From positions 124,001 to 188,000 of the forward strand of contig NADL03000057.1 in the NCBI GenBank assembly GCA_002205965.3: a DNA stretch of 64,000 nt, in the 5' to 3' direction. Below are positions 8,592-18,060 of the stretch, piece by piece. The DNA comes from Kappaphycus alvarezii (Eukaryota > Rhodophyta > Florideophyceae > Gigartinales > Solieriaceae). The notes beneath the pieces were generated by a model that had not been told where the DNA came from, searched no databases, and saw nothing but the letters and a program-made list of their open reading frames with translations. Numbering within the stretch: position 1 is the stretch's first letter; each line of letters starts with the position of its first letter. The translations under genes were made by a program, and so were the position numbers.

Positions 8592-8814
8592 AAACCCAAG
8601 AAAACTTTTCCTAAGCAGGTCGCAGAGAATCAGTGGTAGACGCTGCCCCTTTTATACTTGCTTGTAGCCCTCTCAACTCTCTCCCATATACACTGCTTTT
8701 TATTTGTTCAACTATACCACGTAGCACTTTTGTCGCTCGCAACACCTCCGTCTTGGGGTAGTTGGTTCTAAGTATCTCTTCTCCCGACGATTTACCCATC
8801 TATCCCCCTATCAT

Positions 8815-8830
8815 TTGGTACTCTTGTGGA
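8815..8830 (+). promoter_or_regulatory. Primer-binding site of element A
   Basis: TTGGTACTCTTGTGG starts two bases after the LTR end. A PBS begins with TGG, the complement of a tRNA CCA end. The same sequence follows the LTR ends at 46698 and, in reverse, before 60189, which supports the call. I could not name the tRNA. Confidence 0.7.
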
Positions 8831-8902
8831 GGGGGTTGCACCCGAGGTATTCGAGTTGAGCAGTCTTAGGGAACCATTCGAGGGGATTTCTTTTCTGTAA
8901 TC

Positions 8903-9826
8903 ATGGATCTCAACGCTGCTCGTATAACGTTCACAGGGGGCAAGAATGAAGACGTTGAGGAGTTTCTCTATACATATGTCAACGTTGTGATGCGTGAGAA
9001 GAGCGATGAAGAGAAGGCCGAAAGTATCTTCGCCTATCTTCATGGTGACGCAAAGCACAAATATAAGGCCAAGTTTATCAACGGGTGGTCTCTTAACGGG
9101 AATGGGCGTAACTTCGGTGAGGTATGTGAGTGGCTTGTGAAAGAATATGCTAAGGTAGAACCAGATGAGATGATTCGTACCGCCATAGAGGCCCGGCTCA
9201 ACTTCGACGATTTGTTAAGCTCATTGGTATACTTGTGTGATCTCTATGAAAAGGCTGGGTTCAACGCCCAAGCCAAGTACGGAATGCTGCGTAAGGCGGC
9301 GATGGGGGATAAGCGGCTCTCCGATTTCCTCCTCATCAAGGGCCCTCACACTTTTAATGAACTGAAGGGTACCATAGTAGAATTTGTCAAAAATTCGGAG
9401 ACGTTTCAGTCACTAAGTGAAATACCGAGGGAAACCCGTACATCTATGCCGATCGTACATCCTGAAAAGAATTATCAAAGGCCAGCTACTAGCGCAGCAG
9501 CATTGGAATCAGTCAGGAGCGATGTCAAAAACTTGGAAGAAAGGTTGGAAACCCGATTCGATAATCGACTTGACATGATAACCTCGCAGTTGGAAAGCCT
9601 TACTCTTACCATTAAGAAGAACCAGTCTGGGGCCCCCAAGGCCGCAGAAGTCTGTTCCTACTGTCACAAGCCTGGACACTTTGCAAATAGGTGTCCTGAT
9701 AATCCACATAGAAACACTCGTTGTGGAAAGTGCGGTCGTATGGGCATCATGAAAGTAACTGCTGGTCTAAAGACAACAGAAGAGCAAATTTATCGGACGC
9801 GAGGAGTGAGTCAGGACCAGAGATGA
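8903..9826 (+). CDS. gag: Element A Gag (frameshifted near its C-terminus)
   Basis: The ORF starts with ATG at 8903 (TCATGGATCTC, conserved in relic B), 90 bp after the LTR. The first 180 residues form an alpha-helical Gag core. A coiled-coil-like stretch (KNLEERLETRFDNRLD) precedes a CCHC knuckle, CSYCHKPGHFANRC, near residue 253. A second knuckle starts CGKCG but loses frame. One base is missing after GGT at about 9735, and HHESNC continues in the frame 9721-9909, as comparison with relic B (CAKCGQYAHHESDC) shows. The last 30 residues of this ORF are therefore out-of-frame. Gag would coat the RNA in virus-like particles. Confidence 0.9.
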   Translation: MDLNAARITFTGGKNEDVEEFLYTYVNVVMREKSDEEKAESIFAYLHGDAKHKYKAKFINGWSLNGNGRNFGEVCEWLVKEYAKVEPDEMIRTAIEARLNFDDLLSSLVYLCDLYEKAGFNAQAKYGMLRKAAMGDKRLSDFLLIKGPHTFNELKGTIVEFVKNSETFQSLSEIPRETRTSMPIVHPEKNYQRPATSAAALESVRSDVKNLEERLETRFDNRLDMITSQLESLTLTIKKNQSGAPKAAEVCSYCHKPGHFANRCPDNPHRNTRCGKCGRMGIMKVTAGLKTTEEQIYRTRGVSQDQR

Positions 9827-9918
9827 AAATCTTACAAAACAGAAGGATCAAAGGTTGGCGGATGCCGGTAATGTATCCATCGCTGAAGAAATCAGTCAAG
9901 TTAATGTGACAAAAAGGG

Positions 9919-10500
9919 ATGGGGAAGGGAACGTTTTCGAAAAAACCTAGGCTAGATTATGGAATGCTGGAGCATATCCCAGCACCTGTACCTCCTCGAA
10001 CCAAGAGGCTGATCAAGTTGTTCCAGGGTGGGAAACACTCGGCCAAGAAGACGAGAAAGAGTAAGAAATTTAAGAGTATCCCGAAGGACGTACTAGAATA
10101 TGTGAAGAAGTACAATTTGGTGGCTGAGCTTGCATCGCCCCAACTGGGATAACGTTTGGTCAACTTTTGAGGGGCGACGCAGAGGATGCGAGAAAGAACT
10201 CAAAAAAATTATCAGGTCTAATAAGTCCGCTAAGGGTAAGAAACTGTTTCTTCAATCGGCCTCGACAGCACCAAGACGTCTTAAACTAGTACCAGTCAAA
10301 GTATTGGGAATGAAAACCCAAGCTCTTTTCGATTCGGGCGCTGTTCCAAACCTTATTCAGAAACTTTGGTGACAGATTAGGTCTCGAAATTATTCCAACT
10401 ACTCGAAGAATAACTGTGGCGGATGGAACCGTCTCAAAATGCATGGGCACTGTTAACAAGGTTTCCGTGTTCTTTGGGGACTCTAAAGTTGATTAGACTT
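9919..10500 (+). pseudogene. Element A linker and aspartic protease, broken
   Basis: 9919-10152 encodes a basic linker (KKTRKSKKFKS) and the segment DVLEYVKKYNLVAELA. The next frame (10130-10372) carries KELKKIIRSNKSAKGKK and the protease active site ALFDSGAVPNLI near 10330. Downstream codons resembling RITVADGTVSKCMGTV (10400-10450) are again in another frame, and a TAG follows near 10495. Relic B has the same order. The enzyme would cleave Gag-Pol. At least two indels make it inactive here, although the catalytic DSG is intact. Confidence 0.75.
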
Positions 10501-10763
10501 TCTGTCATGCCGGAGCTCCCTTTCGATGCAATTCATTGGCTGTCCTACCATGGAAAGACTAGGGACCTGCATTGACTTGGGCAACCAAATCGTTTCAGTT
10601 AATGTTGACGGCAGAAACGTGAAGATGCCCCTGGATTTCGACAAAAGCACACATCCGGGATTGAAAGAGAGACGGACAGTGAAGATTTCACTTCTAGCTA
10701 TGACAGCGAAGATTCCGAACCAACTAACACTTTCGGAAGTGAGAAAGGGTACGCTCGGGGACA

Positions 10764-12416
10764 ATGAACATGACATGGGACGATTATGATTCTGGGTTTG
10801 AAACAGATGAAGAATGGAATTCTAGGGTAGGTTTGACACCTGAATGTGTTTCTTTTTGCGATAATATCGAATCAAAGGACGGAATTCGGGGCATGAAAGA
10901 AGATTACAATTGCACGGAAAACAAGAATATATCGAATTCCATATCTGAAGATGTGAGCACGCCGGAAGAGGTCCTTCAAAATTTGGAGGGTGAGGATCAA
11001 GAAAAGGACCAGCGCCAAATTGGAGAAATTCAAGAAAAAGTACAGCACCTTCCAGCCCCCGCCTCAATGATAATATCCGACATGTTAACATCTTCCGAAG
11101 TAATTGCATGGAGTGTATCAGATTTAAGACAAGCAAGTGTACCGGTCACTCACTCATTTGAACTTACCGATACTCAACCAATTTACCACAGGCCTAGACG
11201 TCAACCGCCAAAATATGACCAATTTATCTCAGAGAATGTTACAAGTATGCTGGAAAATGATATCATTCGGCCAGTTTCATCCCCATGGTCATTTCCAGTT
11301 GTGGTCGCACCAAAGAAGGATGGAAAGCTGCGTTTTTGCGTCGATTACCGACAACTGAACCAGAGAATGATACCCGATCGATTTCCGATTCCGAATATGG
11401 AGGAAATCCTCGAGGACTTGAAGGACGGGAGATACTTCACCTCAATTGATCTTTACACTGGTTATTGGCAGATTCCATTGGATGAAAAATGCAAGGAAAA
11501 AACAACTTTTACCAGCAAAGCCGGTACATTCAGGTTCGAAGTGATGCCTTTTGGTCTCATGAATGCCCCAGCTACATTCCAAAGAATGATGAACGAGGTT
11601 TTGAAAGGACTTCCATTTGCAAGAGTTTATATCGATGATGTAATATTCTCAAAAACCTTGGATCAGCACATATCGCATGTCAAGACTGTGGTGGAGAAAA
11701 TAGCTGCGTACAGCCTGAAAATTAAGTTAAGCAAATGCTTCTTTGCGAAAACGTCTATCCAATTACTCGGTCATATCGTCGATCAAGAGGGAATTAAAGT
11801 GGATCCAGAGAAAACGAAAAAAATCAAGTTGGCACCAAGGCCCGCTTCAAAGACGGAGGTTCGAAGCTTCTTAGGACTGGCCTCATATTACAGGAGATTT
11901 ATCAAAGATTTCGCCAAGACTGCAGCACCGTTACATGCCAGCACAACAAAGAACGGAAAATTTTTATGGAACAAGGAAATGCAAACCGCATTTGAAGAGC
12001 TTAAAGATAAGCTATGTGTCCCCCCAGTGCTCATGTATCCAGATTTCAAGAGACCATTTGTTGTGGAGACAGATGCCTCAGAACGGTCTTTGGGTGCCGT
12101 TTTGTCCCAAAAAGATGAAAACGGAAGACTACACCCGGTTCAATTCGCAAGTCGCACTCTGAATGATGCGGAAAGGAGATACTCAGTCTGCGAAAAAGAA
12201 GCGCTCGCTGTTGTCTTCGCACTGAAAAAGTTTCGCGTATACCTTTTATCACTCGAGAAATTTGTCTTGATAACTGATCACCAGGCACTTAAGACAGCAT
12301 TCCAAAAGAAAGATGTACATCACCGCTTGGCCCGATGGCTCGACATTTTCGCAGAATATCGGTTTGAAATTGTGTATAGGCCCGGACGCAATAATCAGCC
12401 TTACCTATCCGCTTGA
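10764..12416 (+). CDS. pol: Element A reverse transcriptase and RNase H
   Basis: A 550-codon open frame. Residues 1-120 are an acidic linker. RT spans about 145-320, with RFCVDYRQLN, motif A FTSIDLYTGYWQIPL, motif B FGLMNAPATFQRMM, and the catalytic box VYIDDVIF (YIDD). The thumb includes LLGHIVDQEGIKVDPEK and SFLGLASYYRRFI. RNase H starts near 430 with VETDASERSLGAVLSQ, then CEKEALAVVFALKKF and TDHQAL. The end reads YRPGRNNQPYLSA and stops, where Ty3 elements usually have an ADALSR-like ending, so an indel near 12400 breaks the link to integrase. Key RT and RNase H acids are present. Confidence 0.92.
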   Translation: MNMTWDDYDSGFETDEEWNSRVGLTPECVSFCDNIESKDGIRGMKEDYNCTENKNISNSISEDVSTPEEVLQNLEGEDQEKDQRQIGEIQEKVQHLPAPASMIISDMLTSSEVIAWSVSDLRQASVPVTHSFELTDTQPIYHRPRRQPPKYDQFISENVTSMLENDIIRPVSSPWSFPVVVAPKKDGKLRFCVDYRQLNQRMIPDRFPIPNMEEILEDLKDGRYFTSIDLYTGYWQIPLDEKCKEKTTFTSKAGTFRFEVMPFGLMNAPATFQRMMNEVLKGLPFARVYIDDVIFSKTLDQHISHVKTVVEKIAAYSLKIKLSKCFFAKTSIQLLGHIVDQEGIKVDPEKTKKIKLAPRPASKTEVRSFLGLASYYRRFIKDFAKTAAPLHASTTKNGKFLWNKEMQTAFEELKDKLCVPPVLMYPDFKRPFVVETDASERSLGAVLSQKDENGRLHPVQFASRTLNDAERRYSVCEKEALAVVFALKKFRVYLLSLEKFVLITDHQALKTAFQKKDVHHRLARWLDIFAEYRFEIVYRPGRNNQPYLSA

Positions 12417-12647
12417 GGGATCCACTGATTCCAAATGAAAAAGCTTCCGAGAACATCGTCGGAGTTGCCGAGGTGCAAGTGCCGAACAATAACGAGTACG
12501 AAGCTAATATTGACGGATTAAATTCCTGGATGGACTAGAAATGAGAAAGGTTGATTTGATACACAGAAATTGGGTACGTAGGAATCAAAAGCTTTTACAC
12601 TATGGAATGGGAAACTCTTCCGACACACGAAAGCCGGTCCTCGACTA

Positions 12648-13740
12648 GTGGCCCCTTTGAAAGAAAGAATGAAGATCTTGAGGACTTTTCATGATGAGTT
12701 AGGGCATTGGGATCTCGAAACAACCAAGAAATTCGTTACTGAGAGATTCTGGTGGCCCAGTATCCATAAGGACGTCTATAACTTCGTGAAAAGCTGCGAC
12801 AACTGTCAAAAATTCACGCCAATACGAAAGTATAAGACAACTCTAGGCTTTCCAGTTTCCGGTCTCTTTGAAACCTTTTCAATTGACTTTGCCGGCCCAT
12901 TCAAGGAAACCTCTTCCGGAAACAAATATCTCCTTATAGGGGTGGAACATCTTACTGGATGGCCAATAGCAGTTGCAGTTGAGGAGGCCAATGCTGAAGT
13001 GGTCCTGAGATTCATCGAAAAAGAAATAATTGAACCGTTTGGTCTTCCAAAAAGGATCATCTCGGATAACGCACTTTGTTTTACTGCAACTTCACTGCTT
13101 CGTTTCTTGGAAGAAAAAGGTATTCAGCTAAAGACAGTTCTCGCATATGCTCCTATGTCAAACGGGAAAGGAGAGGATGGTTGGAACCATCAAACGATCA
13201 ATATCGAAAACTATGTCCGAGAATGAAATCCAGTGGGAAGATGCCTTACCAAAAGTGTTATACGGCTATCGGCGAAGAAGAGGAAGAAGTGGACGGTCAC
13301 CGTTTGAGCTAATGTACGGAAGAGCTCCTAGAATGTTACAGAGAGATATGGAAACAAATGTTATCGATGAAGAGAGTAGAGAGGTCGAACTATTGGCCAC
13401 CGAAAGCTGGAGATCACACCGCGCGCTAACACAGACAAGAAATAAGGATGAAGAGCCTCCAGTCCAAACTTTCTCAGTCGGCTCTAAAGTACTTGTAGCA
13501 CACGGAAAAGCAATGCAACAGGCTGTGAAGTGGCCGGCTTTCCAAACAAAGTACTCGAACCCTTGCATCGTCACGGAGGAAAGACACCCGCATTATAAGC
13601 TCTGTTCAAGCTCAGGGAAGAGATCAAGGAGGGCAATCCATGCACGTCGTCTGGTCCCTTACCATCAGAGGCCTGAAGAATTCCTTCTCACACAGGACTA
13701 TGCGCAACCACGGGCATACTCATCTTTAACTATAGAATGA
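12648..13740 (+). pseudogene. int: Element A integrase, split by a 2-bp loss
   Basis: 12648-13226 encodes the zinc-binding H-H-C-C module (FHDELGH ... SCDNCQK) and the catalytic core with D (FSIDFAGPF), D (RIISDNA) and the start of the NGKGE box. At about 13165 two bases of a GA run are missing. The C-terminal half continues at 13147-13740 as GKERMVGTIKRSISK, then SPFELMYGRAP and an SH3-like tail (FSVGSKVLVAHGK). No chromodomain is visible. The acidic triad exists but spans two frames, so the enzyme is broken. Confidence 0.88.
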
Positions 13741-14795
13741 TTCCTATGGGAGGAAAAAGGGCCTGGGAATGGATCATCTCGATTACGCGTGACTACTACG
13801 AACTCCACGTAATCATCCATTTCTACATTAATATATGCCTATGTTTTCGTACGTTGAACGGACCATTGCTACCTCAAGAAGATTTCCGACTATTGATCAG
13901 AGTTCTATTCTCATTCCAAAACGGAAGGTTCACGGAAGCAGGTCCAGAGTTTGTGGAAGTCATATATCATTACTCTATAGGGAGGTATGGAATGGTAGCT
14001 ATCGGAGACTTGTCGCAAACATATCTGAACATTATCCGTCCAGTTTACGTATTTCTCAAGAACAACCAAGATGTGCGACTGAGAGGTTACAGCTTGCCCC
14101 CTGATATGGAATATCGACTGGTCCCATATCCTCTATGGGAACCTTACGTTGCTCCGCTCAGAAATACAAACCTCAGCCGAAGACCAGGATCCTCCGAGGC
14201 CGTGATGATGATACGAGCTGGACCATCAAGTGATCGGGGCGGATCATCGAAGAGGGCAAGGCGTCGGGAGCAGCGAGGAAGATCGCCAAGAAGATCGCCT
14301 CAAACACCGCCTAGTCTCCCAGGGGGAAACTATGCATCCTTAATTATTGGACGACTACCAATTAGACGTTGGCTTCGCGAAATGACAGAGGACCCTCGAG
14401 AAGCAGAAGTAATTTCCTTTTTTGCATTAGTATTTGCATGTGCTTCCAGACCATTCACGGGGCGCACCTTACTCGTGAGGACTCAGTCCTTATGTTGCGA
14501 GTTTTTTTCTCCTTCAGATACCCGTTTCTGGACCCGTTGCCAGAAAAGTTTGCATACACGTTTATACCTCACATTTGGAAGGTTTGGAGAAGTGAAACGG
14601 GAGGAGCTCATTAGAGAACACTATGAAACCATACGCCGAATCTACGAAACTCTTGACCAAGGAGATGAGCCGGTCATCGCACGGTACACACTCTCTCATC
14701 ATATTGGAAATGAGCTACTACCATATCCTTATAGTGAACCCTATACTCTCCCTGATGAATGGATAGAACTCCCACAAGAACAACAAGAGCAGTGA
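13737..14795 (+). CDS. Element A extra ORF downstream of pol, unknown function
   Basis: A 352-codon ORF overlaps the integrase stop by four bases and ends 33 bp before the 3' LTR, the place where env or accessory ORFs sit. It contains two related units. Unit 1 (residues 33-140) begins NICLCFRTLNGPLLPQED and ends RLVPYPLWEPY. Unit 2 begins ICMCFQTIHGAHLTRED and ends ELLPYPYSEPY, but its first half lies in another frame (14369-14614), so two compensating indels are inferred near 14415 and 14580. The units are joined by a basic Arg/Ser linker (KRARRREQRGRSPRRS). There is no clear membrane anchor or signal peptide. Relic C keeps parts of both units (57235-58140). I do not recognise the family. 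Confidence 0.7.
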   Translation: MIPMGGKRAWEWIISITRDYYELHVIIHFYINICLCFRTLNGPLLPQEDFRLLIRVLFSFQNGRFTEAGPEFVEVIYHYSIGRYGMVAIGDLSQTYLNIIRPVYVFLKNNQDVRLRGYSLPPDMEYRLVPYPLWEPYVAPLRNTNLSRRPGSSEAVMMIRAGPSSDRGGSSKRARRREQRGRSPRRSPQTPPSLPGGNYASLIIGRLPIRRWLREMTEDPREAEVISFFALVFACASRPFTGRTLLVRTQSLCCEFFSPSDTRFWTRCQKSLHTRLYLTFGRFGEVKREELIREHYETIRRIYETLDQGDEPVIARYTLSHHIGNELLPYPYSEPYTLPDEWIELPQEQQEQ

Positions 14796-14813
14796 CGAGC
14801 CGGGACGTTCGTC

Positions 14814-14828
14814 TTGAGCGGGAGGGCG
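14814..14828 (+). promoter_or_regulatory. Polypurine tract of element A
   Basis: TTGAGCGGGAGGGCG stands directly before the 3' LTR start TGATG (14829). It is purine-rich and in the position that primes plus-strand synthesis in LTR elements. Confidence 0.6.
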
Positions 14829-15548
14829 TGATGTGCGCAAATTCGCACACGAAAAAATTTAGATGAGGACCATAATTGTATACAGTATTGGAACTGGGAA
14901 GATATTTTTACAGTTTTTGAATTTGCAAGATATTTTTAATTTGGGTGAGTGTGGCAAATTCATCGGTTGATTTTTTATTTTAGGACACGCTGTCATAGTG
15001 GATGTCAGTACAGTTCTAGGTTGTGGGTGATACTACGAGTGACTCTGAAAGGTCTATATAATGGCCACATCAATTCCCACCCCTGGCCGATGGGTGGCTG
15101 GCATGGGTATGGCACCTAGATATTTACCTTGAGGAAATATCTTCTAATGGTCTCTCTGGTTCACACGATTCCCGTGAATGCGTTTTATGGTATTTAGTAT
15201 GTTTGATTGAGACTTTAGGATTAGCCGAAAGGTCTATATAAGCTGAGTAAAGTGCTTCCTCCTTGAGAGGTCAAGCAAGTTGGCAGACAACTTCAGGTCA
15301 AGCTCCGAGTAGTAGGAAGTTGAGAGTCAACTTCAGACCCTAGAAAACTTTTTCCTAAGCTGGTCGCAGAGCATCAGTGGTAGACGCTGCCCCTTTTATA
15401 CTTGCTTGTAGCCCTCTCAACTCTCTCCCATATACACTCCTTTTTATTTGTTCAACTATACCACGGTAGCACTTTTGTCGCTCGCAACACCTCCGTCTTG
15501 GGGTAGTTGGTTCTAAGTATCTCTTCTCCCGACGATTTACCCCTATCA
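14829..15548 (+). repeat. 3' LTR of element A
   Basis: 720 bp, TGATGTGCGC...CCCCTATCA. It keeps the canonical TG and CA ends, two GAAAGGTCTATATAA modules (about 15046 and 15223) and the twin hairpins. It is the better-preserved of the two LTRs: where the copies differ by a one-base indel, relics at 33156 and 46433 usually agree with this one. Confidence 0.95.
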
Positions 15549-16075
15549 GGGAGAACAGCGCTAGCAACCGAATAGGGTGCGGTCTGAATGTTACCGCACG
15601 GTCCCAAGTGCTCCTGCGACTTTTGGAATATTTCCTTACTATTTCCATTTTCGGAAGCACTGCCGCAACCGCCATTTTGCTCCACCACCCCGAGAGCACC
15701 CAGGAGTCCATTCTTAACGAACTCAAATCCAACTGCCCCACTTCCCATTCGACTCTCTCAAATCCGCAGAGATCGACGGATTCTTCAGCTACTCGCGTAT
15801 CTTACTGTTGCAGTGAGTTCAGCCTCTCTCCCCGCCGTCAGCCACCTTCCCGCCTACAGCAGCGAAGCAGCCAAATCTCTGGTTACCCTAATTTCGAGCC
15901 AACTCTCGGTACGAGAAGAGCTTGCAGTCATAATGCCGTTGAGACTTGTTTTTGTTGCATTGGTCACTATCATGCTCTTTGGTGCCCCGTTCCCGCTTGC
16001 AAATGCTGTTGTTCTTTCGTCTCCTGAACCTGAAGTGGACCCTATGTTTACTGCTCCCGGAATCACCGTCCGATT
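15549..16075 (+). repeat. Segmental duplication, copy 2 (right part)
   Basis: This continues the duplicated kinase flank interrupted by element A. It starts with the target duplication GGGAG and GAACAGCGCTAGCAACCG, and runs parallel to the reverse complement of 1103 down to about 290. The 270 bp present at 757-1027 are absent. Confidence 0.9.
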
Positions 16076-16160
16076 GCAAGCAATCTCTGATATCATCAAC
16101 GAGTATTCTGTTACCTCCAAAATTAAGAAACCCGCCTCAACGGTGCAACAACACAAATGA
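15933..16160 (+). CDS. Small secreted-type ORF, copy 2
   Basis: Seventy-five codons from the ATG at 15933. It has the same signal-peptide-like start as copy 1 (MPLRLVFVALVTIMLFGA, likely cut after ANA) and the same acidic segment SSPEPEVDPMFTAPG. It then has a longer tail with LQAISDIINEYSVTSKIKK, after which it stops. The tail could form a short amphipathic helix. The frame is open further upstream to 15588, but a start there would put the hydrophobic segment internally. Two overlapping frames stay open in both copies. Function is unknown. Confidence 0.4.
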   Translation: MPLRLVFVALVTIMLFGAPFPLANAVVLSSPEPEVDPMFTAPGITVRLQAISDIINEYSVTSKIKKPASTVQQHK

Positions 16161-16798
16161 ACTGAAAACACAGCAAGTTCTTGAGGGGAATTGCCATCTT
16201 TTTGTTTTGTTTTAATTTCTATTATCGACGACAGAAGCCCTTTTTGGACTCATCTTACACCAACCGCTACCGCTTTACCAGAGAGGTACCAATTATTTGA
16301 ATATGCGGCGAGAGACTAGCAGTACGATATCTGCAGCTACAGATCGTTTTAGAGAGCAAACATTTTGACATTTCAAGAACAAAACACCAAAAAACATTCC
16401 CCCTCTGAGAACTAATCTTACCCCATCCCCTAGATAAGTGTTAGCTGTTAAAGAATCACATGTATGCAGATGCATACACGAACACATATGCATACAGAAG
16501 GGCAATTAGTCCTATAGTTTTACAAGAGCATTGCACATGAACGCTGAACACACGATAAGCTTAGTTGTATTCGTTTTTACATTACACTGTTAATTGTAGG
16601 TCTACAGAATATAAACCACTGTAGTAACTGTTAAGCAGGTTTGAGTGAAGTAAGGACGACAAAAACCAGCATCCACGGAGCGAATTACTTCGATCGCTTT
16701 GACAAGTTGGTCGTGGCGCCCGATAATGTACCCGTCATCGTGGTACCACAGTTGAAGTAACAACTTTGCCCAATCTCTGTTCTCCCCTTCCTCTGAAC
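16161..16798. other. Spacer, nothing recognised
   Basis: Moderately AT-rich. Contains short ATGCATAC-type repeats near 16460-16500. No gene, repeat match or RNA gene seen. Confidence 0.4.
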
Positions 16799-16943
16799 GG
16801 GGAAAGGTTTGGGTGTTTTACTCCTGGAAGATACATCCGATCTATCCCAAGGTTTTCCAGACAACCACAATCGACTCAAAAAGGGTATACCGACACAGTA
16901 ATGGGGAACTACGCTCCCTAAAAAGCTACCTTCATGCCAGCCA

Positions 16944-17207
16944 TCAATTAGGTCGCATTGGACATGACGGCTGCTGCAGCGGATAATAGGGTGGCAGCAC
17001 CAGGTCGAAGAGGAGGCCTCCGAGGTTGTCGCCCTGTTGCGTCCCGCAGACGCTTCTTATGATGTGACTACCTATCTGCATGAATGTGGACTCGTTTGCA
17101 TAGCAATATGAGACCCAAGGCAGTAACTCTGGGAGTAGCTGTCTCACCGCTGTCACAAAAGCGGGTCTGCAGCACATATTAAAAGCATTCCTGAAATCGA
17201 CCGTCAA
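16944..17207 (-). pseudogene. LINE polymerase, RT palm fragment
   Basis: Begins TVDFRNAFN (RT motif A with the first catalytic Asp) and includes SVCGTQQGDNLGGLLFDLVL (motif B, usually QQGDPLGPLLF). The YADD-type motif C is missing: after LVLPP the sequence jumps to the ORF terminus shared with 4819. The frame upstream is interrupted by a 25-bp insertion at 17209-17233. Confidence 0.85.
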
Positions 17208-17241
17208 TGTGGTGGTAAATCCTTACGAGTTATCCGTCAAT
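17201..17241. repeat. 25-bp scrap of repeat X with 8-bp target-like duplication
   Basis: CCGTCAAT stands at 17201-17208 and 17234-17241 around GTGGTGGTAAATCCTTACGAGTTAT. Removing the insert and one duplicate restores the RT reading (GILTVDFRNAFN). The insert matches the first bases of repeat X at 18061 and 26066. Confidence 0.75.
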
Positions 17242-17411
17242 ATCCCATACGCTGGATCACTGCTGTATTCCGAAACGACGTTTCGGATTCTGTGCACGAC
17301 TGTGTCGGTACCCGACTTTGTGGCGATACCCACTTGGAGGGGTTGAAGGTAGTCTGCCGCCGTCTGGGACACTCGCCTCATTAAGCAGCTGCCGACCAAT
17401 CTGCGCAGCGT

Positions 17412-17984
17412 CTACCCAACGGCGATTGGCCTAGGTGACATGTCTTTCTTCGCCAACGGGGTTAGTGGAGCACCAGCGATACACGGAGTGAGAACGCCTG
17501 GTGCTTTTCCAGTTGCTAAAACATTAGCAGGCATCGCAAGAGCTGCCAAAAAGCTGGAATTTCCAAAAAGATGTCCCGAGCAGGATGGACATCTTAGCAA
17601 TTCTACCAGGTGGCATGGCTTTAGACCTGAGCCTCCAGGAGAGGATCCTGGTTTAAATGCTCTAATAACACCCAGGACTTCGTCTTCAATGATCGATCGG
17701 AAACTGCAGTTGGTAGAAAATGTTCCACTGGCTAGAGTTGCTTCATAGGGGGTCTTCTGGGGATGTTTATCGATAAGGGCATCGATAACATCACCGGTAG
17801 CTGGTAGAATGCCTAACGAGCGCAAAGATTGTGCAGCCATTCCATACGCATCTTCTTGGCCAGTTTTGTCTCCCTTTTGATATTGACCAGTTGCTGGTCC
17901 GAAGTGAAACGAGCTGGTGCCGTGCGGTTTTTGGGTTGGTCGAGTGCTTGCGCCCATAACGTTTTGGAGTGCCCCGCGTTCCAT
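17412..17984 (-). pseudogene. LINE polymerase, N-terminal RT region
   Basis: A 190-codon open stretch with LGILPATGDVIDALIDKHP, then the RT entry motif FKPGSSPGGSGLKPCHL and, near the end, GAPLTPLAKKD followed by RPIAVG, a typical LINE RT motif 1-2 region. The reading frame then shifts. Codons for LQPLQVGIATKSGTDT (about 17310-17350) follow in another frame. The upstream part reads better in the frame 17813-18004 (TKLAKKMRMEWLHNL), so at least two indels are present. Such enzymes copy RNA at the nicked target. Confidence 0.8.
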
Positions 17985-18060
17985 ACATCTATTCTTCCCC
18001 TCATTTTATCCGTAATAGAGTGCCATCGGTATTCACTACAGCAGGAATCTGATGAGTGAT

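Larger units (their letters stand above)
8093..8813 (+). repeat. 5' LTR of element A
   Basis: It starts CGATGAGCGC where the 3' copy has the canonical TGATGTGCGC, and ends CTATCA. U3 holds two near-identical modules GAAAGGTCTATAT, at about 8309 and 8487. The second continues as the likely TATA box (8493-8500). R starts about 30 bp later, with twin hairpins. An 8-bp insertion near 8798 and several one-base losses distinguish it from the 3' LTR. Confidence 0.95.
8093..15548 (+). mobile_element. Element A: full-length Ty3/gypsy LTR retrotransposon
   Basis: The LTRs are 8093-8813 and 14829-15548. GGGAG occurs at 8088-8092 and again at 15549-15553 as a 5-bp target duplication. Removing the element restores exact continuity with 290-1310. 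The order is LTR, primer-binding site, gag, protease, RT-RNase H, integrase, an extra ORF, purine tract, LTR. Frames are broken at several single- or two-base indels (near 9735, 12400 and 13165, and twice in the extra ORF), so this copy should not be autonomous. LTRs differ by a handful of substitutions and about seven small indels. Relatives lie at 19440-20392, 46433-48730 and 57110-60610. Confidence 0.95.
16799..18050 (-). mobile_element. LINE (non-LTR retrotransposon), internally deleted
   Basis: This is the longest LINE copy in the window, on the minus strand. Its 3' tail (16799-16943) is shared with 4694-4818. Polymerase segments lie at 17412-18004 and 16944-17207. The RT middle is joined directly to the final codons of the ORF, so the palm C-motif, the thumb and most of the C-terminal domain (present at 4819-5115) are deleted. 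The 5' end lies against a copy of repeat X at 18061. I could not find a target duplication. Confidence 0.8.
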
